Source of the DNA: Chitinophagales bacterium 33-2
Lineage (GTDB): Bacteria > Bacteroidota > Bacteroidia > Chitinophagales > Chitinophagaceae
Assembly (NCBI GenBank): GCA_002050435.1
Contig: MWYV01000012.1
Span: 1 to 34,160, forward strand
Length of the DNA stretch: 34,160 bases
Direction: 5' to 3'
Shown here: positions 1 through 8,457 of the stretch, one piece after another
Layout of the letters: each line of letters starts with the position of its first letter
Position numbering within the stretch: position 1 is the first letter of the stretch
Program-made: the position numbers and the translations under genes
Notes under the pieces: generated by a model
What the model was told of the DNA's origin: nothing
Database searches by the model: none
The model's input: only the letters and a program-made list of their open reading frames with translations

Positions 1-603
1 GTGCCTATGTTCAATTTGATCCTGTTTGGCCCTCCAGGGAGTGGAAAGGGAACACAATCTGAAAAAATAGTTGAAAAGTTTGGGTTGATTCATTTATCAA
101 CCGGAAACCTGTTACGCCAGGAAATCGTGGAAAAAACGCCGTTAGGTCTCGAGGCCAAAAATTTTATGGATAAAGGCCAGCTGGTCCCCGATGAGGTTGT
201 GATCGGCATGATTGACTCCTGTCTGGAAAAGCACCCGGATGCCAAAGGCTTCCTGTTTGATGGCTTTCCAAGAACCATTGCCCAGTCAGAAGCACTTGAT
301 AAACTCCTTTCGCTTAAAAAAACGGCCATTTCAAAAGTACTGGCACTGGATGTTTCAGAAGATGAACTGGTAAAAAGGCTGGTGAAAAGAGGTGAAACTT
401 CGGGGAGAAGCGATGATACAGATGAAGCTGTGATCCGGAAACGGTTCAGCGTGTATAAAAATGAAACCCAGCCGGTGGCAGCATACTACAATGCACAACA
501 AAAGCTGGATAAGGTTCCAGGCGAGGGAAGCGTTGAAGAGATTTTCCAAAAGCTCAGCAATTCAATAGAAGCAGAAATGGCTTCCCGGGTAACCGCAGGC
601 TAA
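1..603 (+). CDS. adk: Adenylate kinase
   Basis: Cytosolic nucleotide kinase that interconverts ATP + AMP and 2 ADP. The P-loop GPPGSGKGTQ is at residues 10-19 and the AMP-binding region (HLSTGNLLR, then DGFPRT) follows in normal order. The LID is the short form: about 15 residues between the two arginine-containing strands (RGETSGRSDDTDEAVIRKR), with no zinc cysteines. Reading from the GTG at base 1 gives 200 residues; the ATG at base 7 gives MFNLILFGPPGSGKG, which looks more like the usual family start, but the upstream sequence lies outside the window, so the start is not settled. The next gene begins 49 nt after the stop on the same strand. Family assignment is firm. Confidence 0.95.
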   Translation: MPMFNLILFGPPGSGKGTQSEKIVEKFGLIHLSTGNLLRQEIVEKTPLGLEAKNFMDKGQLVPDEVVIGMIDSCLEKHPDAKGFLFDGFPRTIAQSEALDKLLSLKKTAISKVLALDVSEDELVKRLVKRGETSGRSDDTDEAVIRKRFSVYKNETQPVAAYYNAQQKLDKVPGEGSVEEIFQKLSNSIEAEMASRVTAG

Positions 604-652
604 TTCTTAATTATTATAACTGGTTTTCTGCTGCAGTTTGTAAACTTGTGGT

Positions 653-1132
653 ATGGTTTCAGGAAAAATCAATTTTCTAAGGTCAGAATTGCTGCCTTTG
701 CTTCGTCTCATACCTTATGACCGTCAGCCCCTGTGGGGCAGGATGACACTTCACCAGATGATCGAACATTTTTCTTACAGCGTGCGGGTTGCTTCAGGAA
801 AACTGTTGTTTAAAGAAGTTCTTACCCCTGAGAACAGCCTTTCAAAATTCAGGGAATTCATGTTAAGTGATCAACCCTTTAGGGAAAATACTCCAAATCC
901 TTTGCTGCCCGATTTACCTGCTCCTGTAAAAAATCCTTCATTAAATATTGCGCTCGATGAATTGGATAAAGAATTCATTTTCTTCTTCCAATATTTTAAA
1001 GATCATCAGAACGCCACAACAAGGAATCCCATTTTCGGCGACCTCAATTTTGAACAGAATGTTCATCTACTTCACAAGCATGCCCGGCACCATCTGAAAC
1101 AATTTGGTGCGGTGCCCGAAGTAAAACCATAA
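653..1132 (+). CDS. DUF1569 / DinB-like fold protein
   Basis: A 159-residue soluble protein resembling the DUF1569 family, which has the DinB-type four-helix fold; its biochemical role is not known. The family pattern is visible at both ends: an N-terminal helix with MTLHQMIEHFSYSVRVASGK (about residues 30-49), and a C-terminal block PIFGDLNFEQNVHLLHKHARHHLKQFG. Conserved histidines in these two blocks are placed as in metal-binding DinB proteins, so a metal site is possible but inferred. No signal peptide or membrane segment is seen. It sits between adk and the paaZ block, with 200 nt of non-coding sequence before paaZ. Assignment is by motif recall only. Confidence 0.75.
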   Translation: MVSGKINFLRSELLPLLRLIPYDRQPLWGRMTLHQMIEHFSYSVRVASGKLLFKEVLTPENSLSKFREFMLSDQPFRENTPNPLLPDLPAPVKNPSLNIALDELDKEFIFFFQYFKDHQNATTRNPIFGDLNFEQNVHLLHKHARHHLKQFGAVPEVKP

Positions 1133-1332
1133 GTTAGGTGCGTCAGCTACTTCTGAGTTCAGCATTTTCATCTGAACCGGAACGTCTTCAACCACTGCCT
1201 GATCCCTTAGAAAAGTGGGTGATGTGAATAAAATTGATCGATGCAGGTTAATTTGCATTTAATGAGGATGGAATACAGTTCTCTATCTGAACTGATCCGC
1301 AATTGGTTTCAAAAAAATAAATATCTAGATAA

Positions 1333-3411
1333 ATGAATTCATTACTGGAGCAGAAAGGAAATTATCAGCTGGAAAATTATATCCGTGGCCGTTGGGTAAA
1401 AGGCGATGGAGAAGGGAGTAAATTATTTAACGCGGTTACGGGTGAAGTGGTGGCAAGGGCTACAACAAAAGGACTTGATTTTGCCAACATGTTGAAATAT
1501 GGAAGGGAAGTGGGCAATCCTGCTTTGCGCAAACTGACCTTTCATGAAAGGGGTAGAATGCTGAAGGCGCTTGCTATGCACCTGATGTCGATGAAGGAAA
1601 AATTTTACCAGGTAAGTTATCTCACAGGCGCCACCAGGGCCGATAGCTGGATCGATATTGAAGGGGGTTTTGGAAATTTATTTGCCAATGCTTCATTGAG
1701 AAGAAAGTTTCCGGATCTCCCTTATTGTACCGATGGAGATCCAATTGGGTTGAGTAAGGGCGGAAGTTTTATGGCGCACCACCTACTCGTTCCTAAAGAA
1801 GGTGTTGCAGTGCATATCAATGCCTATAATTTTCCTGTGTGGGGCATGCTGGAAAAATGCGCGGTCAACTGGTTAGCTGGTATTCCTGCGGTTGTAAAAC
1901 CCGCGTCCATCACCTCTTACCTGGCCGAAGTGGTAGTGAAAGAAATCATTGCTTCCGGTATACTTCCCGAAGGGGCTTTGCAACTGATCTGCGGAAGCGC
2001 AGGTGATCTGCTGGAGCACGTAACCTCACAGGATGTTGTCACCTTTACCGGTTCAAAAACAACCGGGTTAATGTTGAAATCACAAAAAGTGATTCTGGAA
2101 GAAAGCGTGCCCTTTAATATGGAAGCCGATTCGCTGAACGCACTGGTACTGGGAAAAGATGTACATCCTGGATCACCGGAATGGGATCTTTTCGTAAAGG
2201 AGATCAGGAAAGAAATGACAGTGAAGGCCGGGCAAAAATGTACGGCCGTGCGCAGGATTCTGGTTCCTGCACATTTGCTTGAAGAAGCTTATACCGCTAT
2301 TGGAAAATCACTGGTGCAAACAATGATCGGTAATCCTCTGAATGAAAAAGTGCGCATGGGATCTCTGGCAAGCCTGGATCAACGAATGGAAGTAAAACAG
2401 AATGTACAAAAACTCCTGGCAACATCCCAGATCGTTTATGGATCAATGGACAGTATTGAAGTAGTAGATGCTGATGCGGAACTGGGTGCATTTATATCAC
2501 CGTTGCTGTTGATGAATGAAAATCCTTTTAAAGAAGAAGCAGTACATGAAATTGAATGTTTTGGCCCGGTGAGCACCATCATGCCCTATACAGAAACCGG
2601 CGATGCCGTGATGCTGGCTAAAAAAGGGAAAGGTTCGCTGTGTTGTTCTATTGTAACAGCAGATGATAAAATTGCTACAGAATTTGTGGTGGGTGCTGCT
2701 ACCCATCATGGCAGAATCCTGGTGTTGAACCGCGAGAATGCAAAAGAAAGTACAGGACATGGATCTCCACTTCCTATGCTGGTACATGGTGGTCCGGGCA
2801 GAGCAGGTGGTGGCGAAGAAATGGGCGGTGTGCGTGGTGTAAAACATTATATGCAGCGCGTGGCCATACAGGGTTCTCCAACAACCATAACGGCCATCAC
2901 CCAATCTTATCAGCCAAATGCAAAAAGTATTCAGACTTCAGAACATCCGTTCAGAAAATACTATGAAGACCTCCAGGTGGGAGAGCAGATCGTTACCGAA
3001 AAAAGGATCATTACTTCAGCCGATATTGATGCTTTTGCACAATTAAGCGGCGATCATTTTTATGCACACAAAAAAGAAACAGATTTTACCGGAACTATGT
3101 TTGATCAGCAGGTGGCACATGGTTATTTCATATTGAGTGCAGCCGCAGGTTTGTTTGTTGATGGAAGTGAACTGGGACCTGTTTTGCTCAATTATGGCAT
3201 TGATGAACTGCGCTTTACAAAACCTGTTTATCCGGGCGCTGAACTTACAATAAGATTTACCTGTAAGGAGAAAATTCCCCAGGATTTGAAAGAAGAAAAT
3301 GACATTCCAAGAGGCATCGTAAAATGGCTGGTTGAAATGTTGGATGAAACCGGCGAACATGCAGGCATTGCCACCATTTTAACCATGGTCAAAAGAAAAA
3401 CCAACGTATAA
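1333..3411 (+). CDS. paaZ: PaaZ: oxepin-CoA hydrolase / semialdehyde dehydrogenase
   Basis: Bifunctional cytosolic enzyme of aerobic phenylacetate degradation. Its C-terminal hotdog/MaoC domain hydrolyses the oxepin-CoA ring, and its N-terminal aldehyde dehydrogenase domain oxidises the resulting semialdehyde to 3-oxo-5,6-dehydrosuberyl-CoA. At 692 residues the length fits the fused family. The dehydrogenase domain (about 1-530) carries Glu264 in NMEADSLNA and nucleophile Cys303 in [10 protein letters not shown]. The hydratase domain (about 540-692) carries Asp574 and His579 in LSGDHFYAH, the spacing of the E. coli catalytic pair (Asp561/His566). Both active sites look intact. It leads a same-strand run with a crotonase, a DNA glycosylase and paaY. 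The ATG at 1333 directly precedes the conserved N-terminus. Confidence 0.95.
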   Translation: MNSLLEQKGNYQLENYIRGRWVKGDGEGSKLFNAVTGEVVARATTKGLDFANMLKYGREVGNPALRKLTFHERGRMLKALAMHLMSMKEKFYQVSYLTGATRADSWIDIEGGFGNLFANASLRRKFPDLPYCTDGDPIGLSKGGSFMAHHLLVPKEGVAVHINAYNFPVWGMLEKCAVNWLAGIPAVVKPASITSYLAEVVVKEIIASGILPEGALQLICGSAGDLLEHVTSQDVVTFTGSKTTGLMLKSQKVILEESVPFNMEADSLNALVLGKDVHPGSPEWDLFVKEIRKEMTVKAGQKCTAVRRILVPAHLLEEAYTAIGKSLVQTMIGNPLNEKVRMGSLASLDQRMEVKQNVQKLLATSQIVYGSMDSIEVVDADAELGAFISPLLLMNENPFKEEAVHEIECFGPVSTIMPYTETGDAVMLAKKGKGSLCCSIVTADDKIATEFVVGAATHHGRILVLNRENAKESTGHGSPLPMLVHGGPGRAGGGEEMGGVRGVKHYMQRVAIQGSPTTITAITQSYQPNAKSIQTSEHPFRKYYEDLQVGEQIVTEKRIITSADIDAFAQLSGDHFYAHKKETDFTGTMFDQQVAHGYFILSAAAGLFVDGSELGPVLLNYGIDELRFTKPVYPGAELTIRFTCKEKIPQDLKEENDIPRGIVKWLVEMLDETGEHAGIATILTMVKRKTNV

Positions 3412-3477
3412 ATGAATAAGCCGATGATCCCATGGCCTGGGGTTTGATGGCCTGAAGTATCTTTATAAAATATTAAT

Positions 3478-4263
3478 ATGGCAAAGGATATTATAAATGG
3501 ATATGTTGACCTGGAGGTCCATAACAACATAGCAACGATTGAGTTTTTTCATCCTCAAAGCAATTCTCTTCCACATCGCATACTGGAAGAAATTGCAAAC
3601 GAAATACATGCACTGGGTGAAGATCCAAAAGTAAAAGTGATCATACTGCGTTCAGCAGGAGAAAAAGCATTTTGTGCAGGTGCTTCCTTTGATGAACTTA
3701 CGGCTATTGAAAACGAGCGAAAAGGATTTAATTTTTTCAGCGGATTTGCCAATGTGATCAATGCCATGCGTAAATGTCCTAAAATGATCATTGGAAGAAT
3801 TCATGGGAAATGTGTCGGTGGTGGTGTAGGACTGGCTTCTGCAGTTGATTATGCAATTGCGGTAGAAGGTGCGGATATTAAATTGAGTGAGCTGGCAGTT
3901 GGAATAGGTCCATTTGTTGTTGGACCTGCAGTACAAAGAAAAATGGGTTTGTCTGCATTTTCCCAGCTCGCTATTGATGCCACCTTGTGGAGGAACAGCG
4001 ACTGGGCAAGAAGAAAAGGATTATTTGCCGAACTACATCCTAATACAGAAAGCATGGATGAATCCATTGCACGTCTTGCAAATCAATTGTCACAAAGCAG
4101 CCCGGACGCCATGACAGAATTAAAGAAAATATTCTGGCAGGGAACAGAAGACTGGGATGAGCTTTTATGCCATCGCGCAGAGATCAGCGGCAGGCTAGTT
4201 TTAAGTCAGTTTACAAAACAGGCCATCGAAAAATTCAAATCAAAGAACAAACAAATTTCCTAG
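3478..4263 (+). CDS. Enoyl-CoA hydratase/isomerase family protein
   Basis: Crotonase-fold protein of 261 residues, downstream of paaZ by 66 nt and likely part of the phenylacetate block. The oxyanion-hole segments are present: FCAGASFDEL near residue 66 and GKCVGGGVGLA near 110. Of the two glutamates used by classic enoyl-CoA hydratases, only the second is kept: Glu138 in KLSELAVG, aligned by eye with rat Glu164. The first position (rat Glu144) is glycine 118. That pattern resembles enoyl-CoA isomerases more than hydratases, so I do not call it paaF. It also differs clearly from the PaaG found at 29.2-30.0 kb. The substrate is unknown; a role on later pathway intermediates is inferred from position only. 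Confidence 0.8.
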   Translation: MAKDIINGYVDLEVHNNIATIEFFHPQSNSLPHRILEEIANEIHALGEDPKVKVIILRSAGEKAFCAGASFDELTAIENERKGFNFFSGFANVINAMRKCPKMIIGRIHGKCVGGGVGLASAVDYAIAVEGADIKLSELAVGIGPFVVGPAVQRKMGLSAFSQLAIDATLWRNSDWARRKGLFAELHPNTESMDESIARLANQLSQSSPDAMTELKKIFWQGTEDWDELLCHRAEISGRLVLSQFTKQAIEKFKSKNKQIS

Positions 4264-4281
4264 CCTTTAGTAAGGCACATA

Positions 4282-4923
4282 ATGATCAGCATTTATCATG
4301 AAGCGGATCTTTCTTCCCGGTGTATCCAACTGGCAACAACGGAACCTGTTTTTAAACTGATCCTCGACAGCTATAATTTACCGCCATACTGGGGGAGGGA
4401 GAATTGCTTTGAAACCCTGGTGCTGACCATACTGGAACAACAGGTGTCACTTGCATCGGCCAATGCTGCGTACAGGAAATTGAAAGAAGAACTTTCTGAC
4501 ATCACTGCTGAAGGGATTTTGTTGATGAGTGATGAGAGGCTAAGGGGCTGTTATCTAAGCCGCCAGAAAACAACTTATGTAAAAGCGCTTGCCATTGCAG
4601 TTTCAGACGGAATCATTGATTTCAGCCAGCTGGAAAAAATCGAAGATGCCGAAGTGCGCCACCAGTTAAAAAAAATCAAAGGAATTGGCGACTGGACAGT
4701 AGATATCTTCCTGCTACATGCTTTAAAAAGAACAGATGTTTTTCCAACAGGTGATCTTGCACTTGTAAATGCCATCCGCATGATCAGGGAAGATGAGTTG
4801 ATGACAAAAGAAGCAATGTATAATTGGGCTGAGGACTGGCGGCCCTATCGTTCCATGGCGACCATGATGTTCTGGCATTATTATATAAAAAAGAAGAACA
4901 TCAGGATGCCGGTAACTTTATGA
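4282..4923 (+). CDS. AlkA-like DNA-3-methyladenine glycosylase (HhH-GPD)
   Basis: Base-excision repair glycosylase of the helix-hairpin-helix GPD superfamily, expected to remove alkylated purines. The hairpin and active-site block is KIKGIGDWTVDIFLLHAL at residues 131-148 followed by FPTGDLAL, with the catalytic aspartate at Asp158. At 213 residues it lacks the N-terminal AlkA_N domain of E. coli AlkA and corresponds to the short bacterial form. No iron-sulfur cysteine loop is present, which argues against Nth/MutY. It starts 18 nt after the crotonase gene and ends 36 nt before paaY, so it is probably co-transcribed with phenylacetate genes. A second family member lies at 12.8-13.4 kb on the other strand. 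Confidence 0.88.
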   Translation: MISIYHEADLSSRCIQLATTEPVFKLILDSYNLPPYWGRENCFETLVLTILEQQVSLASANAAYRKLKEELSDITAEGILLMSDERLRGCYLSRQKTTYVKALAIAVSDGIIDFSQLEKIEDAEVRHQLKKIKGIGDWTVDIFLLHALKRTDVFPTGDLALVNAIRMIREDELMTKEAMYNWAEDWRPYRSMATMMFWHYYIKKKNIRMPVTL

Positions 4924-4959
4924 TCTGATTTCCTGAAAACCTTTAATAAAAAATCTTTT

Positions 4960-5550
4960 ATGGCTTTTTATGAATTTAATGGAATCAAACCTGTAGTTCA
5001 CCCATCGGCGTTTGTTCATCCACAGGCATCAGTTACGGGGCATGTTGTGGTAGGCAAAGATGTTTACATCGGGCCTGGCTGCGCCCTGCGTGGTGACTGG
5101 GGAAAAATTGAAATTGAAGACGGGTGCAATGTGCAGGAGAATTGCACGGTTCACATGTTTCCTGGAGTAACCGTTTTGCTGAAAGCCCATGCACATATTG
5201 GTCATGGTGCCATTATACACGGAGCCACCATTGGTAAGAATTGCCTTGTGGGAATGAATGCCGTGATCATGGATGAGGTGGTGCTGGGAGATGAATGCAT
5301 TGTAGGTGCGCTTAGTTTTATTAAACAAGGTGAAATTTTTCCAGCCCGCAGCCTCATCGCTGGAAACCCTGCGAAAATTATAAAGCAGGTGAGTGATGAA
5401 ATGATCCTTTGGAAATCAGAAGGCACCCGCCTTTATCAGCAACTCCCCGCTCAGTGCACCAATACCCTAAAAGCCTGCATACCACTTGAAGAAATTAAGG
5501 ATCAGGTTCCGGTATTTACAGTAGATTATAAACCATTTAAAAGAAAATAA
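4960..5550 (+). CDS. paaY: PaaY-type hexapeptide-repeat thioesterase (gamma-CA fold)
   Basis: Left-handed beta-helix protein of 196 residues. PaaY hydrolyses CoA from the dead-end ring-cleavage product (2-hydroxycyclohepta-1,4,6-triene-1-formyl-CoA) and so protects the phenylacetate pathway from CoA trapping. Hexapeptide turns run from about residue 12 to 135. The zinc histidines typical of gamma-carbonic anhydrase folds are at His65 (NCTVHMFPG), His82 and His87 (GHGAIIHG). The C-terminal tail after ARSLIAGNPAKII is long, as in PaaY rather than YrdA-type proteins. Placement in a block with paaZ supports the assignment. A general gamma-carbonic-anhydrase-like protein is the alternative. Confidence 0.85.
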   Translation: MAFYEFNGIKPVVHPSAFVHPQASVTGHVVVGKDVYIGPGCALRGDWGKIEIEDGCNVQENCTVHMFPGVTVLLKAHAHIGHGAIIHGATIGKNCLVGMNAVIMDEVVLGDECIVGALSFIKQGEIFPARSLIAGNPAKIIKQVSDEMILWKSEGTRLYQQLPAQCTNTLKACIPLEEIKDQVPVFTVDYKPFKRK

Positions 5551-5627
5551 TCCGGTCAAACAAATAAATTTTCTTTGAATAATTTTTGTAATTTAAATGT
5601 CTCAAACCAAGTAAAACCAACCAGTGT

Positions 5628-6887
5628 ATGATAAGATATATACCCGCTGCAATATTTTCTGCTTCTTTATTTTTTTCTTCCAGTTGTGTGCAGGCGCAAA
5701 ATGATCGTTTTGCTTATGCAATAACTGATATAAATAAAGGTGGCTCAGGATGGAATGCACTCAGGAAACTGGATCTTCAGACAGGTCAATATAGTCAGGT
5801 GCTGCTCAATGGAACAGACAATGCCCTGGCAGTTTATGATGCCGCTTCAAAAAAGCAATTGAGTTTTCAGCCGGATGCCCGTTATGGCCAATTGCTGCAG
5901 ACACCTTTCAGCACAGGCGTTGCTGCCGCAGCCTATGATAAGAAAAACAACCGCTTGTATTTCACTCCCATGTTTGTTGACCAGCTTCGTTATATCGACC
6001 TGAAAACCATGAAGGTTTATTATGTAACCACCGAAGGGTTCTCCGGGCAGGGTAATATGCATAATGATGAAGGAAAAGTGATCACAAGAATGGTGATCGC
6101 GCCTGATGGAAATGGTTATGCCATCAGCAATGATGGAAATACTTTTATCCGGTTCACAACAGGAAAAAAATTAAAAATAGAGCAGCTTGGATCGCTAGTT
6201 GATGATCCGTCCAACAATGGCGTATCTATTCACAACCGCTGCACTTCTTTTGGAGGTGATATGATTGCAGATGATGCGGGTAATCTATACATCCTGTCTG
6301 CAAGAAACCAGGTATTCAAAGTAAATACGGAAACAAAAATGGCCAGCCATCTCGGCGCAGTGAAAAATTTGCCTGCCAACTTCACCATTAATGGTGCGGT
6401 AGTAGATGCAGATGGTGCCCTGCTGGTAAGCAGTGCTGTTGATGATAATTCCTATTATGTTGTCAATCCTGCTGACTGGAGTTCTTTACGTTATTCCAGC
6501 AACTCCGAAGTGTATAGAAGTTCTGATCTGGCAAATGGTAATTTCCTTGCCACTCCAAAACAGCAGGTCAGGCCCGAATTGCAGAATGTACAGGTATCAA
6601 GAGTTTTCCCCCAGGATAAATTTGCAAAACTGATTTCGGTTTATCCTAATCCTGTTACCAATAATAATATTGTGATCTCCTTTAATAATGTTCCGAATGG
6701 TGAGTATACCATTGAACTTACTGATGTTCTTGGTCGTAATGTGATGCAGCGAAGAGTAACGGTGATGGGTGATGACCAGACACAGACACTGAGACTTGAA
6801 AGCAGCAATGCTAAAGGCACCTATTTGTTAAGAGTTGTTGACAGGGATTTACAGGCGGTGTTCAACCAGAAAGTTTTGGTTCAATAA
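5628..6887 (+). CDS. Secreted protein with T9SS C-terminal sorting domain
   Basis: A 419-residue exported protein of unknown function. The N-terminus MIRYIPAAIFSASLFF...VQAQN is a signal peptide, probably cleaved after VQA. The body (about 25-330) has repeated short beta-strand units (for example NRLYFTPMFVDQLRYIDL and NLYILSARNQVFKVN) that suggest a beta-propeller-like fold; this is inferred from pattern, not proven. The C-terminal 80 residues form a type A sorting domain: ISVYPNPVTNN, then YTIELTDVLGRNV, then KGTYLLRVV and a final KVLVQ. This targets it through the type IX secretion system to the cell surface or medium. It is followed by a strong terminator at 6911, so it is probably the end of its transcript. 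Confidence 0.85.
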   Translation: MIRYIPAAIFSASLFFSSSCVQAQNDRFAYAITDINKGGSGWNALRKLDLQTGQYSQVLLNGTDNALAVYDAASKKQLSFQPDARYGQLLQTPFSTGVAAAAYDKKNNRLYFTPMFVDQLRYIDLKTMKVYYVTTEGFSGQGNMHNDEGKVITRMVIAPDGNGYAISNDGNTFIRFTTGKKLKIEQLGSLVDDPSNNGVSIHNRCTSFGGDMIADDAGNLYILSARNQVFKVNTETKMASHLGAVKNLPANFTINGAVVDADGALLVSSAVDDNSYYVVNPADWSSLRYSSNSEVYRSSDLANGNFLATPKQQVRPELQNVQVSRVFPQDKFAKLISVYPNPVTNNNIVISFNNVPNGEYTIELTDVLGRNVMQRRVTVMGDDQTQTLRLESSNAKGTYLLRVVDRDLQAVFNQKVLVQ

Positions 6888-6910
6888 CCTAACTGATCCC
6901 TCAGATTGAA

Positions 6911-6943
6911 AACGCTGGCCCGTAAGCCGGCGTTTTTGTTTTT
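6911..6943 (+). terminator. Rho-independent terminator after the T9SS protein
   Basis: Nine-base arms, AACGCTGGC (6911-6919) and GCCGGCGTT (6926-6934), pair with one U-G wobble around a six-base loop. The right arm runs into a T-rich tract ending near 6943. It lies 23 nt after the stop at 6887 and separates that gene from obg. Confidence 0.85.
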
Positions 6944-6985
6944 GAAAGAGGCAAAATCATTTCATCAACCATGGAAAGAGGCAAA

Positions 6986-6993
6986 TATCTTTG
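6986..6993 (+). promoter_or_regulatory. Bacteroidota -7 box upstream of obg
   Basis: TATCTTTG matches the TAnnTTTG -7 consensus of the Bacteroidota housekeeping sigma factor. It overlaps the TTG at 6991, which would be the longest-frame start, and therefore favours the TTG at 7015 as the true start. No clear TTTG -33 element lies 17-21 nt upstream. Confidence 0.5.
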
Positions 6994-7014
6994 CAGCAAC
7001 AGAAAAATAATCTT

Positions 7015-8016
7015 TTGGAGAAAACAAATTTCGTAGACCAGATCAGGATTTTTTGCAGGAGCGGTCATGGTGGCGCAGGCATCAAACATTTCCGGCGCGA
7101 CAAACTTACGGCTTATGGAGGCCCTGATGGCGGTGATGGAGGTCGTGGTGGTCATATAATTTTAAAGGGGAACAGCAACCTGTGGACCTTACTGCATCTC
7201 CGGTATTTTAAAAATGTACTTGCGGAAGATGGCGACAGGGGCAGTGATAATAACCGTACGGGTAAAAACGGCCAGGATATTATTATTGAAGTGCCCCTTG
7301 GTACCATTGCAAGAGATGAAGAAACAGGAGAAACAGAAATGGAGATCCTCAAGGATGGTGAGGAGCGGATATGGGTCCCCGGTGGAAAAGGAGGCCTGGG
7401 TAATACAAATTTTAAGACCTCAACCAACCAGGCACCGGAATATTCCCAGCCAGGATTGCCCGGGATTGAAGGATGGAAAGTACTTGAACTCAAAGTGCTT
7501 GCCGACGTGGGACTGGTAGGTTTCCCGAATGCCGGAAAATCTACTTTGTTATCTGTGATGACAGCTGCCAGACCAAAGATTGCTGATTACGCCTTTACTA
7601 CCATAGTTCCGCAACTGGGTATGGTGGAATACAGGGATGAGAAAAGCTTCTGCATTGCCGATCTGCCCGGTATCATTGAAGGCGCTGCGGAAGGGAAAGG
7701 GCTCGGACACAGGTTTCTGAGGCATATTGAAAGAAATTCGATCCTTTTGTTCCTGATTCCCGCAGACAGTAAGCATCACCAGGAAGAATTCAGGGTATTA
7801 TTGAAGGAATTGGAAGAATACAATCCAGAATTATTGCATAAACAGTTTATCATTGCCATCAGCAAATCTGATATGCTGGATGAGGAACTCCGGAAAGCCA
7901 TCAGTGAAGAATTGCCTGGGAATATTCCTCATATTTTTATTTCATCTGCTACCGGTTATAACATTCAACCTTTGAAAGACCTGCTCTGGAACACACTTAA
8001 CACCACTGCCAATTAA
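7015..8016 (+). CDS. obgE: Obg-family GTPase (CgtA)
   Basis: Essential GTPase that binds the 50S subunit and acts in ribosome assembly and stress control. The N-terminal glycine-rich Obg fold is clear (FCRSGHGGAGIKHFRR, GGPDGGDGGRGGH), followed by the G domain: GFPNAGKST (G1), TTIVPQLG (G2), DLPGIIEGAAEGKGLG (G3) and ISSATG (G5). The G4 motif reads SKSD instead of NKxD, which could alter guanine contacts. I chose the TTG at 7015, giving MEKTNFVDQIRIF (333 aa). The longer reading from the TTG at 6991 adds MQQQKNNL and overlaps a promoter box. The gene is followed one base later by a small membrane protein gene. Confidence 0.93.
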   Translation: MEKTNFVDQIRIFCRSGHGGAGIKHFRRDKLTAYGGPDGGDGGRGGHIILKGNSNLWTLLHLRYFKNVLAEDGDRGSDNNRTGKNGQDIIIEVPLGTIARDEETGETEMEILKDGEERIWVPGGKGGLGNTNFKTSTNQAPEYSQPGLPGIEGWKVLELKVLADVGLVGFPNAGKSTLLSVMTAARPKIADYAFTTIVPQLGMVEYRDEKSFCIADLPGIIEGAAEGKGLGHRFLRHIERNSILLFLIPADSKHHQEEFRVLLKELEEYNPELLHKQFIIAISKSDMLDEELRKAISEELPGNIPHIFISSATGYNIQPLKDLLWNTLNTTAN

Positions 8017-8017
8017 T

Positions 8018-8320
8018 ATGGAATTTGTTTACCGGATCATGATCTTTTCCCTGCCATTTGTTGTAAGCCTTATTACATTTTTCTGGCTAGGCAGGAAAAC
8101 CATTCCTGTGCCGAACAGAATCGTAAGAATATTGGCTTTTGCAGTAATTGCCGCGGGAATCTACTTCACCGCCTGGCAGTTTACCATGTCTTATGAACGA
8201 GCGTTGAGAGATGATGCCTTCAATTTTAAAGTAATATTTTTTAATATATTTTTCTTCATTGCGGTAGCCATCCTCATTGCCCTGGGAACGCCAGAGGAAA
8301 TTCAGGAAGAGAAAAAATAA
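8018..8320 (+). CDS. Small three-helix membrane protein, unknown function
   Basis: A 100-residue protein I do not recognise. It has three predicted membrane helices (about residues 7-24, 36-54 and 70-89), short charged loops and a glutamate/lysine-rich C-terminal tail (TPEEIQEEKK). Its ATG starts one base after the obg stop codon, so the two are almost certainly co-transcribed and perhaps translationally coupled. Being tied to obg says little about role. Confidence 0.75.
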   Translation: MEFVYRIMIFSLPFVVSLITFFWLGRKTIPVPNRIVRILAFAVIAAGIYFTAWQFTMSYERALRDDAFNFKVIFFNIFFFIAVAILIALGTPEEIQEEKK

Positions 8321-8392
8321 AATCCTTCCTCATACAACCTGAAGGCCTTTTTCATGGTCCCGTTATAATCAATCAGCTCCTTCTATTTTATT

Positions 8393-8423
8393 TTTGGGAG
8401 GGTGCCTTTTTTAAGTACGTTTG
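8393..8423 (+). promoter_or_regulatory. Bacteroidota-type promoter of the S46 peptidase gene
   Basis: TTTG at 8393-8396 and TACGTTTG at 8416-8423 are separated by 19 bp. This fits the Bacteroidota consensus TTTG-N17-21-TAnnTTTG on both elements and spacing. The -7 box ends 34 nt before the ATG at 8458. Confidence 0.75.
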
Positions 8424-8457
8424 CCTTTACCATAAGGTTCATAAAAAATATTTTACA

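Noticed and set aside
1067..1258. 63-aa minus-strand open frame before paaZ
   Set aside because: It overlaps the end of the DUF1569 gene and has no recognisable features; the 200-nt gap is better read as non-coding.
2497..2904. 135-aa minus-strand open frame
   Set aside because: It is antisense within paaZ and is rich in His, Cys and Thr as expected from reverse reading; no domain is visible.
5571..5590. Promoter box before the T9SS protein
   Set aside because: TAATTTTTG has three bases between TA and TTTG instead of two, and no properly spaced -33 element is seen.
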